64,000 bases of DNA from Bombiscardovia asteroides_K (GCF_048001765.1 NZ_CP181447.1:186001-250000), one strand, 5' to 3'; shown: positions 17,650 through 27,227, counted from the stretch's first letter. A program made the numbers and translations. Notes: generated by a model from the sequence alone, not told the origin.

Positions 17650-18306
17650 ATGTCAGTAAGTAAGCGCACGTTGGCCTACGATTACCTGCGCGATCAGATC
17701 GTCTTCTGCAAGATGAAACCTGGTGACCTGATTGACGAAAAGGCCGTGTCGGCCCGACTGGGATTCAGCCGCACACCTGTACGCGAGGCTATCAATAAGC
17801 TGGCTGAGGAGGGCCTGGTCCAGGTCTTTCCGCGCAAGGGGATCATCGTCAGCCAGCTTTCTCTTAAAGACCTCAACGACATGCTCGACAGCAGGATGCT
17901 GGTCGAGCCTTATCTTATGCATCAAGCCTTCGCTCATCTGGATGCCCAGACCCTGCGGAGCTACCGTGCGGCCGCCAAAACCAGGCTGGAGCGTGGATCA
18001 GTCAAGCCGGTCTCCATTCAGGATGACTTCGATTACACTTTTCACATGTATTTCGCCAGGCAGGCAGGGAACCAGTACCTGCTTGCCTTCATGAGCACCC
18101 TGCTGGCATTGAGCCAGCGTACCCGTGTTTTCCTGCCTTATCAGGAGGGGAGGGACGAGGCTTCCTGCCAAGAGCATATAGCCATCATCGATGCAGCGCT
18201 CAATGGTGACGAGGAGGGCGCGGTGGAGGCCATCCGCGCCCATCTGCACAATTCGCGAATCAGCTATCTACAGGCCAGCAGGGTTCATGCCGATTACTTC
18301 CGCTGA
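17650..18306 (+). CDS. GntR-family regulator (FadR/FCD subfamily)
   Basis: A 218-residue regulator: winged HTH (VSARLGFSRTPVREAINKL) and an all-helical FCD-type ligand domain (SRMLVEPYLMHQAF, then an FHMYFARQAGNQYL block with the usual metal/ligand His). ATG 17650 follows GAGGAGG by five bases. FCD regulators usually sense organic or sugar acids. It converges on the transketolase gene with a 13-base overlap and sits beside an MFS transporter and a sugar-acid dehydratase, which it probably controls. Confidence 0.9.
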   Translation: MSVSKRTLAYDYLRDQIVFCKMKPGDLIDEKAVSARLGFSRTPVREAINKLAEEGLVQVFPRKGIIVSQLSLKDLNDMLDSRMLVEPYLMHQAFAHLDAQTLRSYRAAAKTRLERGSVKPVSIQDDFDYTFHMYFARQAGNQYLLAFMSTLLALSQRTRVFLPYQEGRDEASCQEHIAIIDAALNGDEEGAVEAIRAHLHNSRISYLQASRVHADYFR

Positions 18307-20417
18307 TAGCATTTTCTTCCGCACCGTCCGACCTTGAGCAGGGACGCGTGTGCTGCATCCACTACATGGTCAGCGGTGATGCCGTAGTCTATGAGATTGC
18401 TTTCGCCGTCTCCCTGAAGTCCGAAGTCCTCGACTGAAATGGCCTTGCCCGCGTCTCCCAGATACCGGTGCCAGGACAGGGCGAGTCCGGCTTCGACGCT
18501 GACTCGTGCTCGTATCTCCTCGGGCATGACCCAGCTGCGGTAATCCTGGTCCTGCTGCTCGAACCACTCCATGCAAGGCACGGAGACAACGCGGGCCCCG
18601 ATGCCTTCGATCGCCAGGCGGTTGGCTGCCTCCAGAGCCAACTGGACCTCAGATCCTGATGCCATGATCAGCATGTCCAAACGGTTCTCGGGCTCTTGGA
18701 GGATATATGCTCCACGGGATACGCCCTGGCGGGCTCGAGCCGAGGTTGCAGCCAAGTTGGGCAACGGTTGTCTGCTGAGCACTATGGCCGTGGGATGCGT
18801 GTCGCTTTTTTCGAAGATGTGTCGATAGGCTTCTGCCGTTTCGAATTCATCGGCAGGGCGGACAACAGCCAGACGGGGGATGGCCCTCATGGCAGCAAGA
18901 TGCTCGACTGGCTGGTGTGTCGGCCCATCCTGTCCAAGGGCGATTGAATCGTGGGTCCAGATGTAGATATTGGGAATGTCCATCAGAGCGGCCAGCCGGA
19001 CCGCCGGCCGCTCATAGTCGGCAAATTGGAAGAAGGTGCTGCCGAAGGGCCTGGTGTCCGAGTCCAACAGGATGCCGTTGGTAATGGCCCCCATGGCGAA
19101 TTCTCGGACGCCGAAGTGGATTTGTCTGCCATAAGGATTGGCCTTTGGGAACTGGCGAGTGGCCCGACCGGCGGGAGCGAAGGATTCCGCTCCTTCCAGA
19201 TCAGTCATGCAGGCGCTGCCCAGGTCAGCGGATCCGCCCCAGAGCTCAGGCATGATCGGGGCGATGGCGTTGAGCACGCGCCCTGAAGCCTGTCGCGCCG
19301 GCACGGAATCTCCCACATGCAACTCGTTTTCAAGTCCATCGATGGCGCTGTCGAGCTCCTTAGGCGGCTCGTGTCTACGGATGCGGTCGTAGAGAGCGGC
19401 CCACTTGGGATTGTCCTTTCGCCACTGTCTATAGCGTCGATCCCAATCGGCGTGGGCTCGAACACCCCGTTGCGCGGCCTGTCGGGCGTGCGCCAGAGCC
19501 TCCTCGTCAATGGGGAAGTCCTCATTGGGATCAAATCCGAGAAGGCTCTTCAGATCAGCCAGAGCCTTTGCGCCCAAAGGCGAGCCGTGGGTGGAGGCAT
19601 CATTGGTCAGACCTGGGGTCGGCCAAGCAATCAGGGTGTTGACCTTGATGAACTTGGGGCGATCGGTGATCTCGCCTGCTTGATCCAGGGCGCGGGACAG
19701 CGCGGACAGATCTTCTTTGTAGCTACCGTCCGGCTGGACAAAATCGATGGAGTCGGTGTACCAGCCGCAGGCGCGCATACGTGCGCATACATCTTCGCCC
19801 AAGACCATGTTGGTGTCGCCTTCAATCTGGATATGGTTGGCGTCATAGATGACGGTCAGATTGTCCAAGGACTGATCGCCGGCCAATGAGCAGGCCTCTG
19901 CGCTCACGCCCTCCTCCAGATCGCCTTCTCCGCATATGGCCCAGATTCGATGATCAAAGGGAGAGGAACCCCTGGGGGCATCAGGATCCAGCAGGCCGCG
20001 CTGATAGCGCTGGCCATATGCGAAGCCTACGGCCGAAGCCAACCCCTGTCCCAGCGGACCGGTGGTCATCTCCAGACCAGGGGTGACACCCAGCTCGGGG
20101 TGGCCTGGAGTCCGTGTGTGGGCGCCGGACCGGTAGTTTCTCAAATCATCCAGCGTCAGGCCGTAGCCGGCCAGGAAGAGCTGAGTGTATTGAGCCAGGG
20201 ATGCATGGCCGCCGGAGAGGATGAACCGGTCGCGGCCGGGCCAATGGGGGTCGGTCGGGTCATGCGTCAAATACCGCTGATAGAGGGCGTAGACGATTGG
20301 GGCCAAGGATATGGCCGAACCCGGATGTCCATTGCCGGCCCGCTCCACCGCATCAGCCGTCAGCACCTTGGCCATGTTGATGGCTCGTCGATCCAAATCA
20401 TCCCAAGGCTTTTGCAT
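18294..20417 (-). CDS. tkt: Transketolase
   Basis: A 707-residue thiamine-diphosphate enzyme of normal length. Motifs: GNGHPGSAIS near the N terminus (substrate/ThDP), GDLEEGVSAEA (ThDP/metal), a central HDSIALGQDGPTHQPVEHL block and a C-terminal domain (EDFGLQG). It moves two-carbon ketol units between pentose and hexose phosphates in the pentose phosphate/bifid shunt. No transaldolase gene is adjacent, although bifidobacteria usually keep tkt and tal together, so this may be a second copy tied to the sugar-acid unit. That is inference; other copies cannot be seen here. Confidence 0.94.
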   Translation of the reverse strand: MQKPWDDLDRRAINMAKVLTADAVERAGNGHPGSAISLAPIVYALYQRYLTHDPTDPHWPGRDRFILSGGHASLAQYTQLFLAGYGLTLDDLRNYRSGAHTRTPGHPELGVTPGLEMTTGPLGQGLASAVGFAYGQRYQRGLLDPDAPRGSSPFDHRIWAICGEGDLEEGVSAEACSLAGDQSLDNLTVIYDANHIQIEGDTNMVLGEDVCARMRACGWYTDSIDFVQPDGSYKEDLSALSRALDQAGEITDRPKFIKVNTLIAWPTPGLTNDASTHGSPLGAKALADLKSLLGFDPNEDFPIDEEALAHARQAAQRGVRAHADWDRRYRQWRKDNPKWAALYDRIRRHEPPKELDSAIDGLENELHVGDSVPARQASGRVLNAIAPIMPELWGGSADLGSACMTDLEGAESFAPAGRATRQFPKANPYGRQIHFGVREFAMGAITNGILLDSDTRPFGSTFFQFADYERPAVRLAALMDIPNIYIWTHDSIALGQDGPTHQPVEHLAAMRAIPRLAVVRPADEFETAEAYRHIFEKSDTHPTAIVLSRQPLPNLAATSARARQGVSRGAYILQEPENRLDMLIMASGSEVQLALEAANRLAIEGIGARVVSVPCMEWFEQQDQDYRSWVMPEEIRARVSVEAGLALSWHRYLGDAGKAISVEDFGLQGDGESNLIDYGITADHVVDAAHASLLKVGRCGRKCYQRK

Positions 20418-20505
20418 GATTCCTTATCCGCCTTTCCAGGTGTGTTCGTGCACCGTTGGTCGTCTTCTGTGGTCAGCTTTCGCCAAGCCTCTTGGACGGC
20501 CCAAA

Positions 20506-20551
20506 TTGACACCGCTGTCTTTCGACTTTAATATATCAGTAATATATCAGT
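20506..20551 (+). promoter_or_regulatory. Promoter of the MFS/dehydratase genes with 11-bp tandem repeat
   Basis: TTGACA (20506-20511), 17-base spacer, TAATAT (20529-20534): a near-consensus promoter. AATATATCAGT is repeated twice without a gap (20530-20540, 20541-20551), covering the -10 box and the expected transcription start. This is a likely regulator site, with the nearby GntR protein the obvious candidate. Confidence 0.72.
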
Positions 20552-20636
20552 TACGCAATGAAGCACTGATTCTGGCATCGGGCAGGAGAACAGTCAATGG
20601 GATCAGACCGAGCGCCGGAGCGAACAAAGGAGTCCA

Positions 20637-22049
20637 ATGACGGATCTATCAATTTACCAGACCCTTGACAGGGCCAAGGCCATTCTGGACAGACAGGAGG
20701 CCAAGCACTCCTCGAGGGCCGGTTGGCTCATGGTGACGGCTCTGTTGATCGAATCCTGGGATATCTACTCGATGTCGTTCATCATGACCCACCTCAAGGA
20801 TGTCTTCCACCCCAGCAGCTTTCTGCTTGGATTCGCGGCAGCCGGCACCCAGCTCGGTGCCATCGTCGGTTCCATCCTGGGCGGCTGGCTGACCGACCGG
20901 TTTGGGCGTCGCAACATCTTCTTGGCTTCCATGAGTATGTTTGCGGTCTGTGCCGTTCTTCAGGCGCTTTCGCCCAACATGTGGGTTCTGGCAATCATCC
21001 GCTGCTTTGCCGGCCTGCCGGTAGGGGCCGATGTGGCCAATGGCTTTACCTATATGATGGAGATCCTACCCAAAGGCAAGCGCGAGATCATGGGCAACCG
21101 ATGGCAGTTCATGTTCTCCCTGGGGATTTTATGCGCCATTCTGCTGGTCACCGCCTTTGAGCTGAGCAAGATGCCGGCCAACCTGACCTGGCGGTTCATC
21201 CTGGCTGTGCCCGCCATTCCCGCCGGCCTGCTTCTGCTGGTCAGGTCCGGCCTGCCCGAGACCCCCGTCTGGCTTGTGGAGCATGGTGATTTCGTCAAGG
21301 CCCGGAAGGTGGCCAAGGAATACTATGGCAAGGATGTTTTGGCTGGCGTTCTGCCTGATCATGATATGCATATTCCCCAACCCTCCTGGCGTGAGGCCAT
21401 CTCGGACCTTTTCAGCGACAGCTTCAGTCGCAGGAGCACCATATTCGCCTGGATATCCTGCTTCGTCCAGGCGTTCGAGAACTATTCGTTCTCCTTCTAT
21501 CTGCCTACCATCCTGGCCGGCCTGGGCATAGCGACCCTCGTTCAAAACAATATGGCCATGTTCGCCGTCTACCTGCTGGCCTCCATCTCCGCTTTCGTAG
21601 GACCTCTTACCCTGCCCAAACTGGGGCATAAGGGATTGAGCGAATGGGGCTTCGGTCTGGTGACCATCGGCATTCTGGTCATGGACTTCGGCATCACCCG
21701 GACCAGTATGGCCATCATCATCGCCGGATCGGGCATCATGCTCTGGGGCCACTACTGGTCTTCGGAGAGTGGAATGACCATCGCCTCATTGGTGGCCAAG
21801 CCGGCTTATAGAGGAGCCGCTTCAGGCATTGCCTATGTCTTCGTCAAGCTCGCCTCCTTCCTGACCCTCTGGGTGTTCCCGACCCTTTATGACCGGCTGG
21901 GCGTGCCTAAAGCCACCCTGTTGATCGCTATCGGTCCTGTGGTGGCCTTCCTGGCCGCAATCTTCATTCTGCCCGAGACCTTCGGTCACGCGGTCAATGC
22001 GGAGACCATACAGTCGGCTGAAGCCAAGGCGGCCGGATTTGAAGACTGA
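20637..22049 (+). CDS. MFS transporter, sugar/sugar-acid porter type
   Basis: A 470-residue membrane protein with 12 predicted helices. Family signatures are GGWLTDRFGRRNIF between helices 2 and 3, RCFAGLPVGADVANGFTYMMEI after helix 4, and PETPVWLVEHGDFVKARK before the central loop, as in the sugar-porter/acid-symporter branch. It is the first gene after the strong promoter at 20506 and is followed by the dehydratase gene, suggesting uptake of the dehydratase substrate. Confidence 0.9.
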   Translation: MTDLSIYQTLDRAKAILDRQEAKHSSRAGWLMVTALLIESWDIYSMSFIMTHLKDVFHPSSFLLGFAAAGTQLGAIVGSILGGWLTDRFGRRNIFLASMSMFAVCAVLQALSPNMWVLAIIRCFAGLPVGADVANGFTYMMEILPKGKREIMGNRWQFMFSLGILCAILLVTAFELSKMPANLTWRFILAVPAIPAGLLLLVRSGLPETPVWLVEHGDFVKARKVAKEYYGKDVLAGVLPDHDMHIPQPSWREAISDLFSDSFSRRSTIFAWISCFVQAFENYSFSFYLPTILAGLGIATLVQNNMAMFAVYLLASISAFVGPLTLPKLGHKGLSEWGFGLVTIGILVMDFGITRTSMAIIIAGSGIMLWGHYWSSESGMTIASLVAKPAYRGAASGIAYVFVKLASFLTLWVFPTLYDRLGVPKATLLIAIGPVVAFLAAIFILPETFGHAVNAETIQSAEAKAAGFED

Positions 22050-22149
22050 TTCGCTGATTGGAACGCTTCGTCTGCAAAGGATGGGCGCGTTTTGATCAAC
22101 ATGCGATGTGACGCTATGAAAAGGCGTCGATAAGAAAGGAATTATCACC

Positions 22150-23250
22150 ATGTTCCAAGTACCGAAAATCAAGAAAATAGAGCTGACGACCGCCCGTGTT
22201 CCGTTGCCGGAAGGCCCATGGGGCGACCAAATCCACCATGTTGAGAACATAGAGGTCGTCGTTGCCGATGTCACGGCAGACAATGGGGTCACCGGCACGG
22301 GGTTCAGCCATACCTCCGGCTGGTGCGGGGCCACCATCGCCGCTCTGGTGAGGGAGATGATCCCCGATGTGATCGGCCTGCCCGTATCCCCTCGCGCGCT
22401 TTGGCAGCGCTCGTGGAAGTACATTCACGATGTAGGTGGGGCCGGTGTGACCACCCACGCCCTGTCCGCTTTGGATATCGCCTATTGGGATCTGCTCGCC
22501 AAGTCCCTTGACGTCTCTCTGTATGATCTGCTGGGCAAGGTGCGCGATCGTGTCCCGCTCTATGGGTCCGGCATCAATCTGAATCTATCGGCGGATGAGA
22601 TTGTGGATCAGGTCAAGCGTTGGAAGGCCAAGGGATTCATCGCCGCCAAGGTCAAGGTGGGCAAACCCGACATCGAAGAGGATGTAGAGCGCCTGAAGGC
22701 CATCCAGGAGGCTGTGCCGGGCTTCCCCCTGGCCGTGGATGCCAACCAAGGGTGGGATTTGCCAGCCGCCTTGCGTGCCTTCAAAAAGTTCGATGATCTG
22801 GATTTGCTTTGGATCGAGGAGCCGTTGCCTTCAGACGATATTCTGGGGCATAGGATTCTACGTGAAAGGGTCAATACCCCGCTGGCCATGGGCGAGAACA
22901 TATACAACCTCAATCAGTTCAATCAGTATTTTGAGCAAGGTTCCTGCGACTATGTCCAGGCGGATCTGGGCCGCGTGGGCGGTATCACCGGCTACCTGGA
23001 CATCGCAGCAGCGGCCAGGGCCCACAATCTGCCCATGACGCCGCATTTCGTCTTCGAGCTCAGTGCCAGCCTCCTGTCGACCATTCCTAACATCTATGCT
23101 TCCGAGGTCACGGATGGCGGCACTTGGACGGATCTGCGGATCTTCAAATCCTCGGGGCATGTGGATGAGGATGGCTTCTGGGTGCCTCCCACTGGTCCTG
23201 GTCACGGCATTCAGGTGGACAGGGACTATCTGGAGGATCATCGCTTCTGA
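22150..23250 (+). CDS. Enolase-superfamily sugar-acid dehydratase (mandelate racemase-like)
   Basis: A 366-residue protein with an N-terminal capping domain and a TIM barrel. Active-site residues can be read: K167-V-K169, metal ligands D197, E223 and E249, and the D272/H299 dyad, the arrangement of the mandelate racemase subgroup, which includes many aldonate/aldarate dehydratases. It removes water from a 2-hydroxy acid such as a sugar acid; the exact acid is not predictable. GAAAGGA precedes the ATG. It is co-directional with the MFS gene and followed by a large hairpin. No KDG-type aldolase or kinase is nearby. Confidence 0.88.
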   Translation: MFQVPKIKKIELTTARVPLPEGPWGDQIHHVENIEVVVADVTADNGVTGTGFSHTSGWCGATIAALVREMIPDVIGLPVSPRALWQRSWKYIHDVGGAGVTTHALSALDIAYWDLLAKSLDVSLYDLLGKVRDRVPLYGSGINLNLSADEIVDQVKRWKAKGFIAAKVKVGKPDIEEDVERLKAIQEAVPGFPLAVDANQGWDLPAALRAFKKFDDLDLLWIEEPLPSDDILGHRILRERVNTPLAMGENIYNLNQFNQYFEQGSCDYVQADLGRVGGITGYLDIAAAARAHNLPMTPHFVFELSASLLSTIPNIYASEVTDGGTWTDLRIFKSSGHVDEDGFWVPPTGPGHGIQVDRDYLEDHRF

Positions 23251-23273
23251 CGGCATCGTACGCTCTGTGCCGA

Positions 23274-23330
23274 GACATCGGGGATCTGCCCACGATGACG
23301 CTCTGTCATCGTGGGCGGATTCCCGATGTC
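23274..23330 (+). terminator. Long stem-loop after the dehydratase gene
   Basis: Outer stem GACATCGGG (23274-23282) with CCCGATGTC (23322-23330); inner stem GCCCACGATGAC (23288-23299) with GTCATCGTGGGC (23305-23316); loop GCTCT. Very stable but followed by only a weak T run. Confidence 0.75.
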
Positions 23331-23499
23331 TTGCTCAGTGACTTAATAGAACCGTTTACGCTTTTCTTGCATACAGACCCTGCGTGCCTTTGCTTAGGGG
23401 AAGTCGGCGGATTTATGTCAAGGTCTGACAAATAGCGAAAGAAGGCCTGAAGGCTGATGGGGATAGCCGTAAGCTTAAGTTTTGGGTGCGGGGAGCCTG

Positions 23500-24200
23500 G
23501 CGGCAGAATCTCACGTGAGTATAAGCGCCGGTCGCTTGCACCTGAACCAGCTTCATTCAGTCGATTCGCGCTTTGACGAGTATTCTCGTTTCATTGGTCG
23601 GGCCTGGCCCGATCTCCTGCGGTGTAGATACAGACAAAGCGGAAAGTTGAAGGGCTCGACGGTGATTTCGTCTGTGGCCTGAGCCGCTGTGGCCTCAAGG
23701 GTATCCCTATGAAGGAACGTCGGTAGTTGGTGATTTGCCGTCTCTCGTCGGCCTGGCGATGGATATCATCTCAAGTAAGCGGTCGGACCAACTTTCGCCT
23801 GGTCCTGAATCCTGTGTTGACGATGACTGTGCTTGAGAATGTTCTTATTCCTGCTCATTTTGATGATTTGGGCATTGATGTGAGGCGAGCCGGATTTATT
23901 CTGCAGCTGATGGGCCTTGCTAATTACTTGCTGATTATATTCAGGACTTTGTTCTGAATTTGTCCGGAGGGCAACAGCTGAGAGCCGCTGTAGTGCGCGT
24001 GACTCTAACTCCAGTCTAGGATTGTCTTTGCGGTCGAGCCGATTGGGATTCTTGATTCAGCAAACGTTCCATTCGTCATTGGGCAACCGCGATTCCTGCC
24101 CAAGCGTGTTTCTGCTGCAATAATCGTGACACGCAGTTTGGATGCCGTAAGCGCATTTGATCTTTCCCTGGTGATACTTACGGTTAGTTTGCCTCATCAG
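23500..24200 (+). pseudogene. Decayed ABC transporter ATPase (MacB/LolD type)
   Basis: No intact frame, but motifs of an ABC ATPase occur in the right order in changing frames: an eroded Walker A neighbourhood (FIGRAWPDLLRC near 23590), LTMTVLENVLIPAHF (about 23820), the signature LSGGQQ (23960-23977), a degenerate Walker B IVFAVEPIGILD (24021-24056, where ADEPTGNLD is usual) and VTRSLDAVSAFD near 24130, where VTHS-D is usual. At least one frameshift separates the signature from Walker B, and stops interrupt all frames. With the permease remnant that follows, it looks like a dead MacB/FtsX-type exporter. Confidence 0.72.
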
Positions 24201-24253
24201 ATTATGCAGCCCACGGAGGATGAACTTTTTGCCCTGGTAAGGAGGAACGAGCG

Positions 24254-24646
24254 ATGAAACGTTTTCTTGCTCATCGGATCTTTAGGGGGCAAAAGCGATT
24301 TTTTATACCTGGTTCACCTCTTCGCGCCTGTCTTCCTAATCATTCACATTCTTCTCAGCCAGGCTCATGCAGAAAATACCAATGTGGTTTCGTCGTCGAC
24401 GCTCGGAAAGTTCGCGGGTCTTGGGGAGGTATTCTGAATCATTCATATGATATCGGTAATAGTCATTACTGTCATTGTGAACAAGGTTGTATTAGCGAGT
24501 CTGCTTTCCCTGACAAGATGCCATCTTTCGACCGAGCTATATCTAACGAGATAAGCTTAGCCTTGCGTCGGCAAATCGTCATCCTTGCAATCTGTTTGCC
24601 TAGCAGAGCAGGAAAAGCACGCCTTTCTATAAGGGAGTCGGTTTGA
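24254..24646 (+). pseudogene. Decayed FtsX/MacB-type permease remnant
   Basis: The frame begins MKRFLAHRIFRGQKRFF, like the amphipathic start of FtsX-type permeases (RFL..R..R...RF), and ends ISLALRRQIVILAICLPSRA, resembling the cytoplasmic loop RRRE-ALLR-GAT of that family. Between them the reading shifts frame: a hydrophobic stretch ISVIVITVIVNKVVLASL is read in another frame near 24450. A normal permease is far longer, so most of the gene is lost. It follows the ATPase remnant. Confidence 0.55.
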
Positions 24647-24741
24647 TGTGAATTAGGCAATCAACTGCTGCAGGAACTGCACAGACTCAAGGTCAATGCA
24701 TGCGGAACACAGATTGACTACTGCGGAATCTCTTGCGAGAG

Positions 24742-24814
24742 TGGAGCTGAGGGTAGTCGAAACCCCGACCTCTTCGATGCGAACGAAGCGCTCTACCAAC
24801 TGAGCTACAGCCCC
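24742..24814 (-). tRNA. tRNA-Ala (anticodon CGC)
   Basis: On the minus strand a 73-base cloverleaf folds: acceptor GGGGCTG/CAGCTCC with the G3-U70 pair that identifies alanine tRNAs, D arm GCTC-AGTTGGTA-GAGC, anticodon stem CTTCG/CGAAG with loop TTCGCAT (anticodon CGC, codon GCG), T arm GGGGT-TTCGACT-ACCCT, and discriminator A. CCA is not encoded. Confidence 0.95.
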
Positions 24815-24922
24815 ATTCGTTGCCCGACCGTAGCCGAGCAACAGAAATTTACTTTAGCGTGTGCCCCGGTCAAACGCAATTTCGAGTCGAGCTCAAGCCA
24901 ACTGAATATCACAGCTCAGACA

Positions 24923-25603
24923 TCAGTCCGACCCGGAGCTGGTTTTTTCGGTAGGAGTTTTATGGCCGAACTTCGCCTTGAGCAGGCCGATGACTGTGGG
25001 CAGGACCGAGATGGCCAGGATCAGGATGATGACCAGCTCGAAATGCTGCTGGACTGCGGGGATGCCGCCGAAGAAATAGCCCAGGAGAGTGAAGAGGGTG
25101 GACCATATGAGGCCGCCCAGGATGCTGAAGGGGGTGAAGCGCCTCCAGCGCATTCCGGAAATTCCCGATATGAACGGCATGAAGGTCCTGATAAAGGGGA
25201 GGAAACGTCCCAGAATCACGGCCAGGGGACCCCACTTGTCAATCAGGCCTTCGGTTTTCGCGATTCGCTCGGGGGTCAATGACTTCACGCGCCCCGAACG
25301 AACGATGGCCCGGCCGAAGAAGTGCCCGATGAAGTAGTTGCTCTGGTCGCCAAGGATGGGGGCCAGCCAGACGACTGGCAGGAGCACGTCCAGGGCCATG
25401 CCGCTGGATGGGTCATGGGCGAAGACGCCGGCTGCGAAGAGCAGGGAGTCTCCCGGCAGGAAAGGCATGAAAACCACGCCGGTCTCAATGAAGATGATCA
25501 GGAAGATGAACCCGTAGGTCGGTACCAGCCCCATGGCGATCCAGCTCGCGATGGCGCTGCGCGGATCCTTGAGCAGGTGTATCAGCCAGTTGACGAACCC
25601 CAT
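24923..25603 (-). CDS. DedA-family membrane protein
   Basis: A 226-residue membrane protein with the DedA pattern: IETGVVFMPFLPGDSLLF near residue 40, GDQSNYFIGHFFGRAI, and the arginine-rich GRFLPFIRTFMPFISG block with G-x-x-x-R. DedA proteins are lipid-carrier flippase/membrane homeostasis factors. The ATG at 25603 is preferred over a longer frame starting at 25651, because conserved sequence begins close behind it. The gene is monocistronic, divergent from the GH1 gene. Confidence 0.9.
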   Translation of the reverse strand: MGFVNWLIHLLKDPRSAIASWIAMGLVPTYGFIFLIIFIETGVVFMPFLPGDSLLFAAGVFAHDPSSGMALDVLLPVVWLAPILGDQSNYFIGHFFGRAIVRSGRVKSLTPERIAKTEGLIDKWGPLAVILGRFLPFIRTFMPFISGISGMRWRRFTPFSILGGLIWSTLFTLLGYFFGGIPAVQQHFELVIILILAISVLPTVIGLLKAKFGHKTPTEKTSSGSD

Positions 25604-25815
25604 GAATCGTGTTCCATTCCGTCGATGTGTGCTTTTCCAGAACCGAGACACACTTTAACAAGCTGGTCCTGGCGCCCGGTACCCGCTGGTCCGATTCCTT
25701 GCGAGGACAACACAACCCATCGTTGCCGGATTTATTGGCTGTCGGCCACTGTCTTCTCGTCGGTCCTCCTGTGCGAAGATAGGCAGGGAGGGTCACACAA
25801 TTGAGGAGTGGACAT

Positions 25816-27210
25816 ATGGTCAATGACGAACGACTTGCCTTCCCGCAGGACTTTACCTGGGGCACTGCAACGGCATCATTCCAGGTAGAGGGTGCAACGC
25901 ATGAGGACGGCAGGGGAGAGTCAATCTGGGACGTTTTCTGCAGGCAGCCGGGGAGGATAGTTGATGGCTCTAATGTCGATATCGCCTGCGATCAGTACCA
26001 CCGCTACCCAGAGGACATTGCTCTGATGAAGCGGATGGGGGTGGGGGCCTACCGGCTGTCTGTGGCCTGGCCTCGAATAGTGCCGGAGGCAGGCGGTGCC
26101 ATCAACCAAGCCGGCCTGGACCACTACCGGCGGGTGCTGGACATGCTGCTGGGCAACGGCATCAAGCCTGTGGTCACCCTCTACCACTGGGATCTACCCC
26201 AGTACCTGCAGGAGGTCGGGGGGTGGGCCAATCGCGACACCGCCCAACGATATGCCGACTATGCGGCCGTCCTGGCCAAGGCTCTGGGCGATCGGGTGCA
26301 GACCTGGACTACCCTGAACGAACCCTGGTGCTCGGCCTATCTGGGCTACGGCAATGGCGGTCATGCCCCTGGCATCTGCGACTATGGGCAGGCTCTTGAA
26401 GCGGTCCATCATCTGAATCTTGCCCACGGGCTGGGAGCCCAGGCCATCCGTGCCGAGCTAGGCGACAGGGCACGCGTATCGGTGACCCTGAACCTGCAGG
26501 TCAACCGAGCCGATAGCGACAACCCGGCGGATCAGGCGGCCAAGACCCGGGCTGACCTCTTCGCCAACGAGGTCTGGCTGGGTCCCATGCTGGCCGGAAC
26601 CTATGACCAGCGCATCCATGATGCCGCTGAGGGTATCACTGACTGGAGTTTCGTTCATGATGGCGATCTGGAGCAAATTCATCAGCCTTTGGACGTGCTG
26701 GGGATCAACTACTATTCAACCAACCATGTGCGGGGTCGAAGCGTTGCTGGTTCCGAGCGCAACCCCATGCCTGCCCAGGATATGGTCGAAACGCTGCCTC
26801 CTCAGGGGCCGTTGACTGCCATGGGCTGGAACCAGGAGCCACAGGGGTTGACTGATCTGCTTATGGAGGTCTCCAGGCGTTTCCCTGAGCTGGAGCTCAT
26901 GGTTACCGAGAACGGCTCTGCCTGGGAGGACCGGGTCAGCGAGGATCCATCCTTCCCTGGAGGCAAAGGGGTACACGACCCTCAGCGAGTGGCCTATCTT
27001 GACGAGCACCTGCGCGCCGTGGCCAAGGCCATCCAGGCCGGGGCCCGGGTGACCGGCTACTTCGCCTGGTCCCTGCTGGACAACTTTGAGTGGGCCTTGG
27101 GCTACACCAAGCGCTTTGGGCTGATCAGGGTCGACTATGACACCCAGGAGCGGATCTGGAAGGATTCCGGTCTGCGGTATGCGCAGATTATCCGCGACCG
27201 GGCAGTCTGA
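25816..27210 (+). CDS. GH1 beta-glucosidase
   Basis: A 464-residue cytoplasmic GH1 enzyme. N-terminal signature FTWGTATASFQVEG, acid/base E169 in TLNEPW, nucleophile E365 in VTENGSAW, and FAWSLLDNFEWALGY near the end. ATG 25816 lies seven bases after GAGGAG. It hydrolyses beta-glucosides (cellobiose or plant glycosides). No transporter or regulator is adjacent; it converges on the PMT gene. Confidence 0.94.
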   Translation: MVNDERLAFPQDFTWGTATASFQVEGATHEDGRGESIWDVFCRQPGRIVDGSNVDIACDQYHRYPEDIALMKRMGVGAYRLSVAWPRIVPEAGGAINQAGLDHYRRVLDMLLGNGIKPVVTLYHWDLPQYLQEVGGWANRDTAQRYADYAAVLAKALGDRVQTWTTLNEPWCSAYLGYGNGGHAPGICDYGQALEAVHHLNLAHGLGAQAIRAELGDRARVSVTLNLQVNRADSDNPADQAAKTRADLFANEVWLGPMLAGTYDQRIHDAAEGITDWSFVHDGDLEQIHQPLDVLGINYYSTNHVRGRSVAGSERNPMPAQDMVETLPPQGPLTAMGWNQEPQGLTDLLMEVSRRFPELELMVTENGSAWEDRVSEDPSFPGGKGVHDPQRVAYLDEHLRAVAKAIQAGARVTGYFAWSLLDNFEWALGYTKRFGLIRVDYDTQERIWKDSGLRYAQIIRDRAV

Positions 27211-27227
27211 GGACGACGGTTTATAAA

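Noticed and set aside
24254..24646. Intact 130-residue hypothetical gene
   Set aside because: Only its two ends resemble a protein family; the middle matches in another frame, so a permease remnant is the better reading.
24680..24742. tRNA-Ala 3' end as an attachment site for an integrated element
   Set aside because: No second copy of the tRNA 3' end and no integrase were seen in the decayed region to its left.
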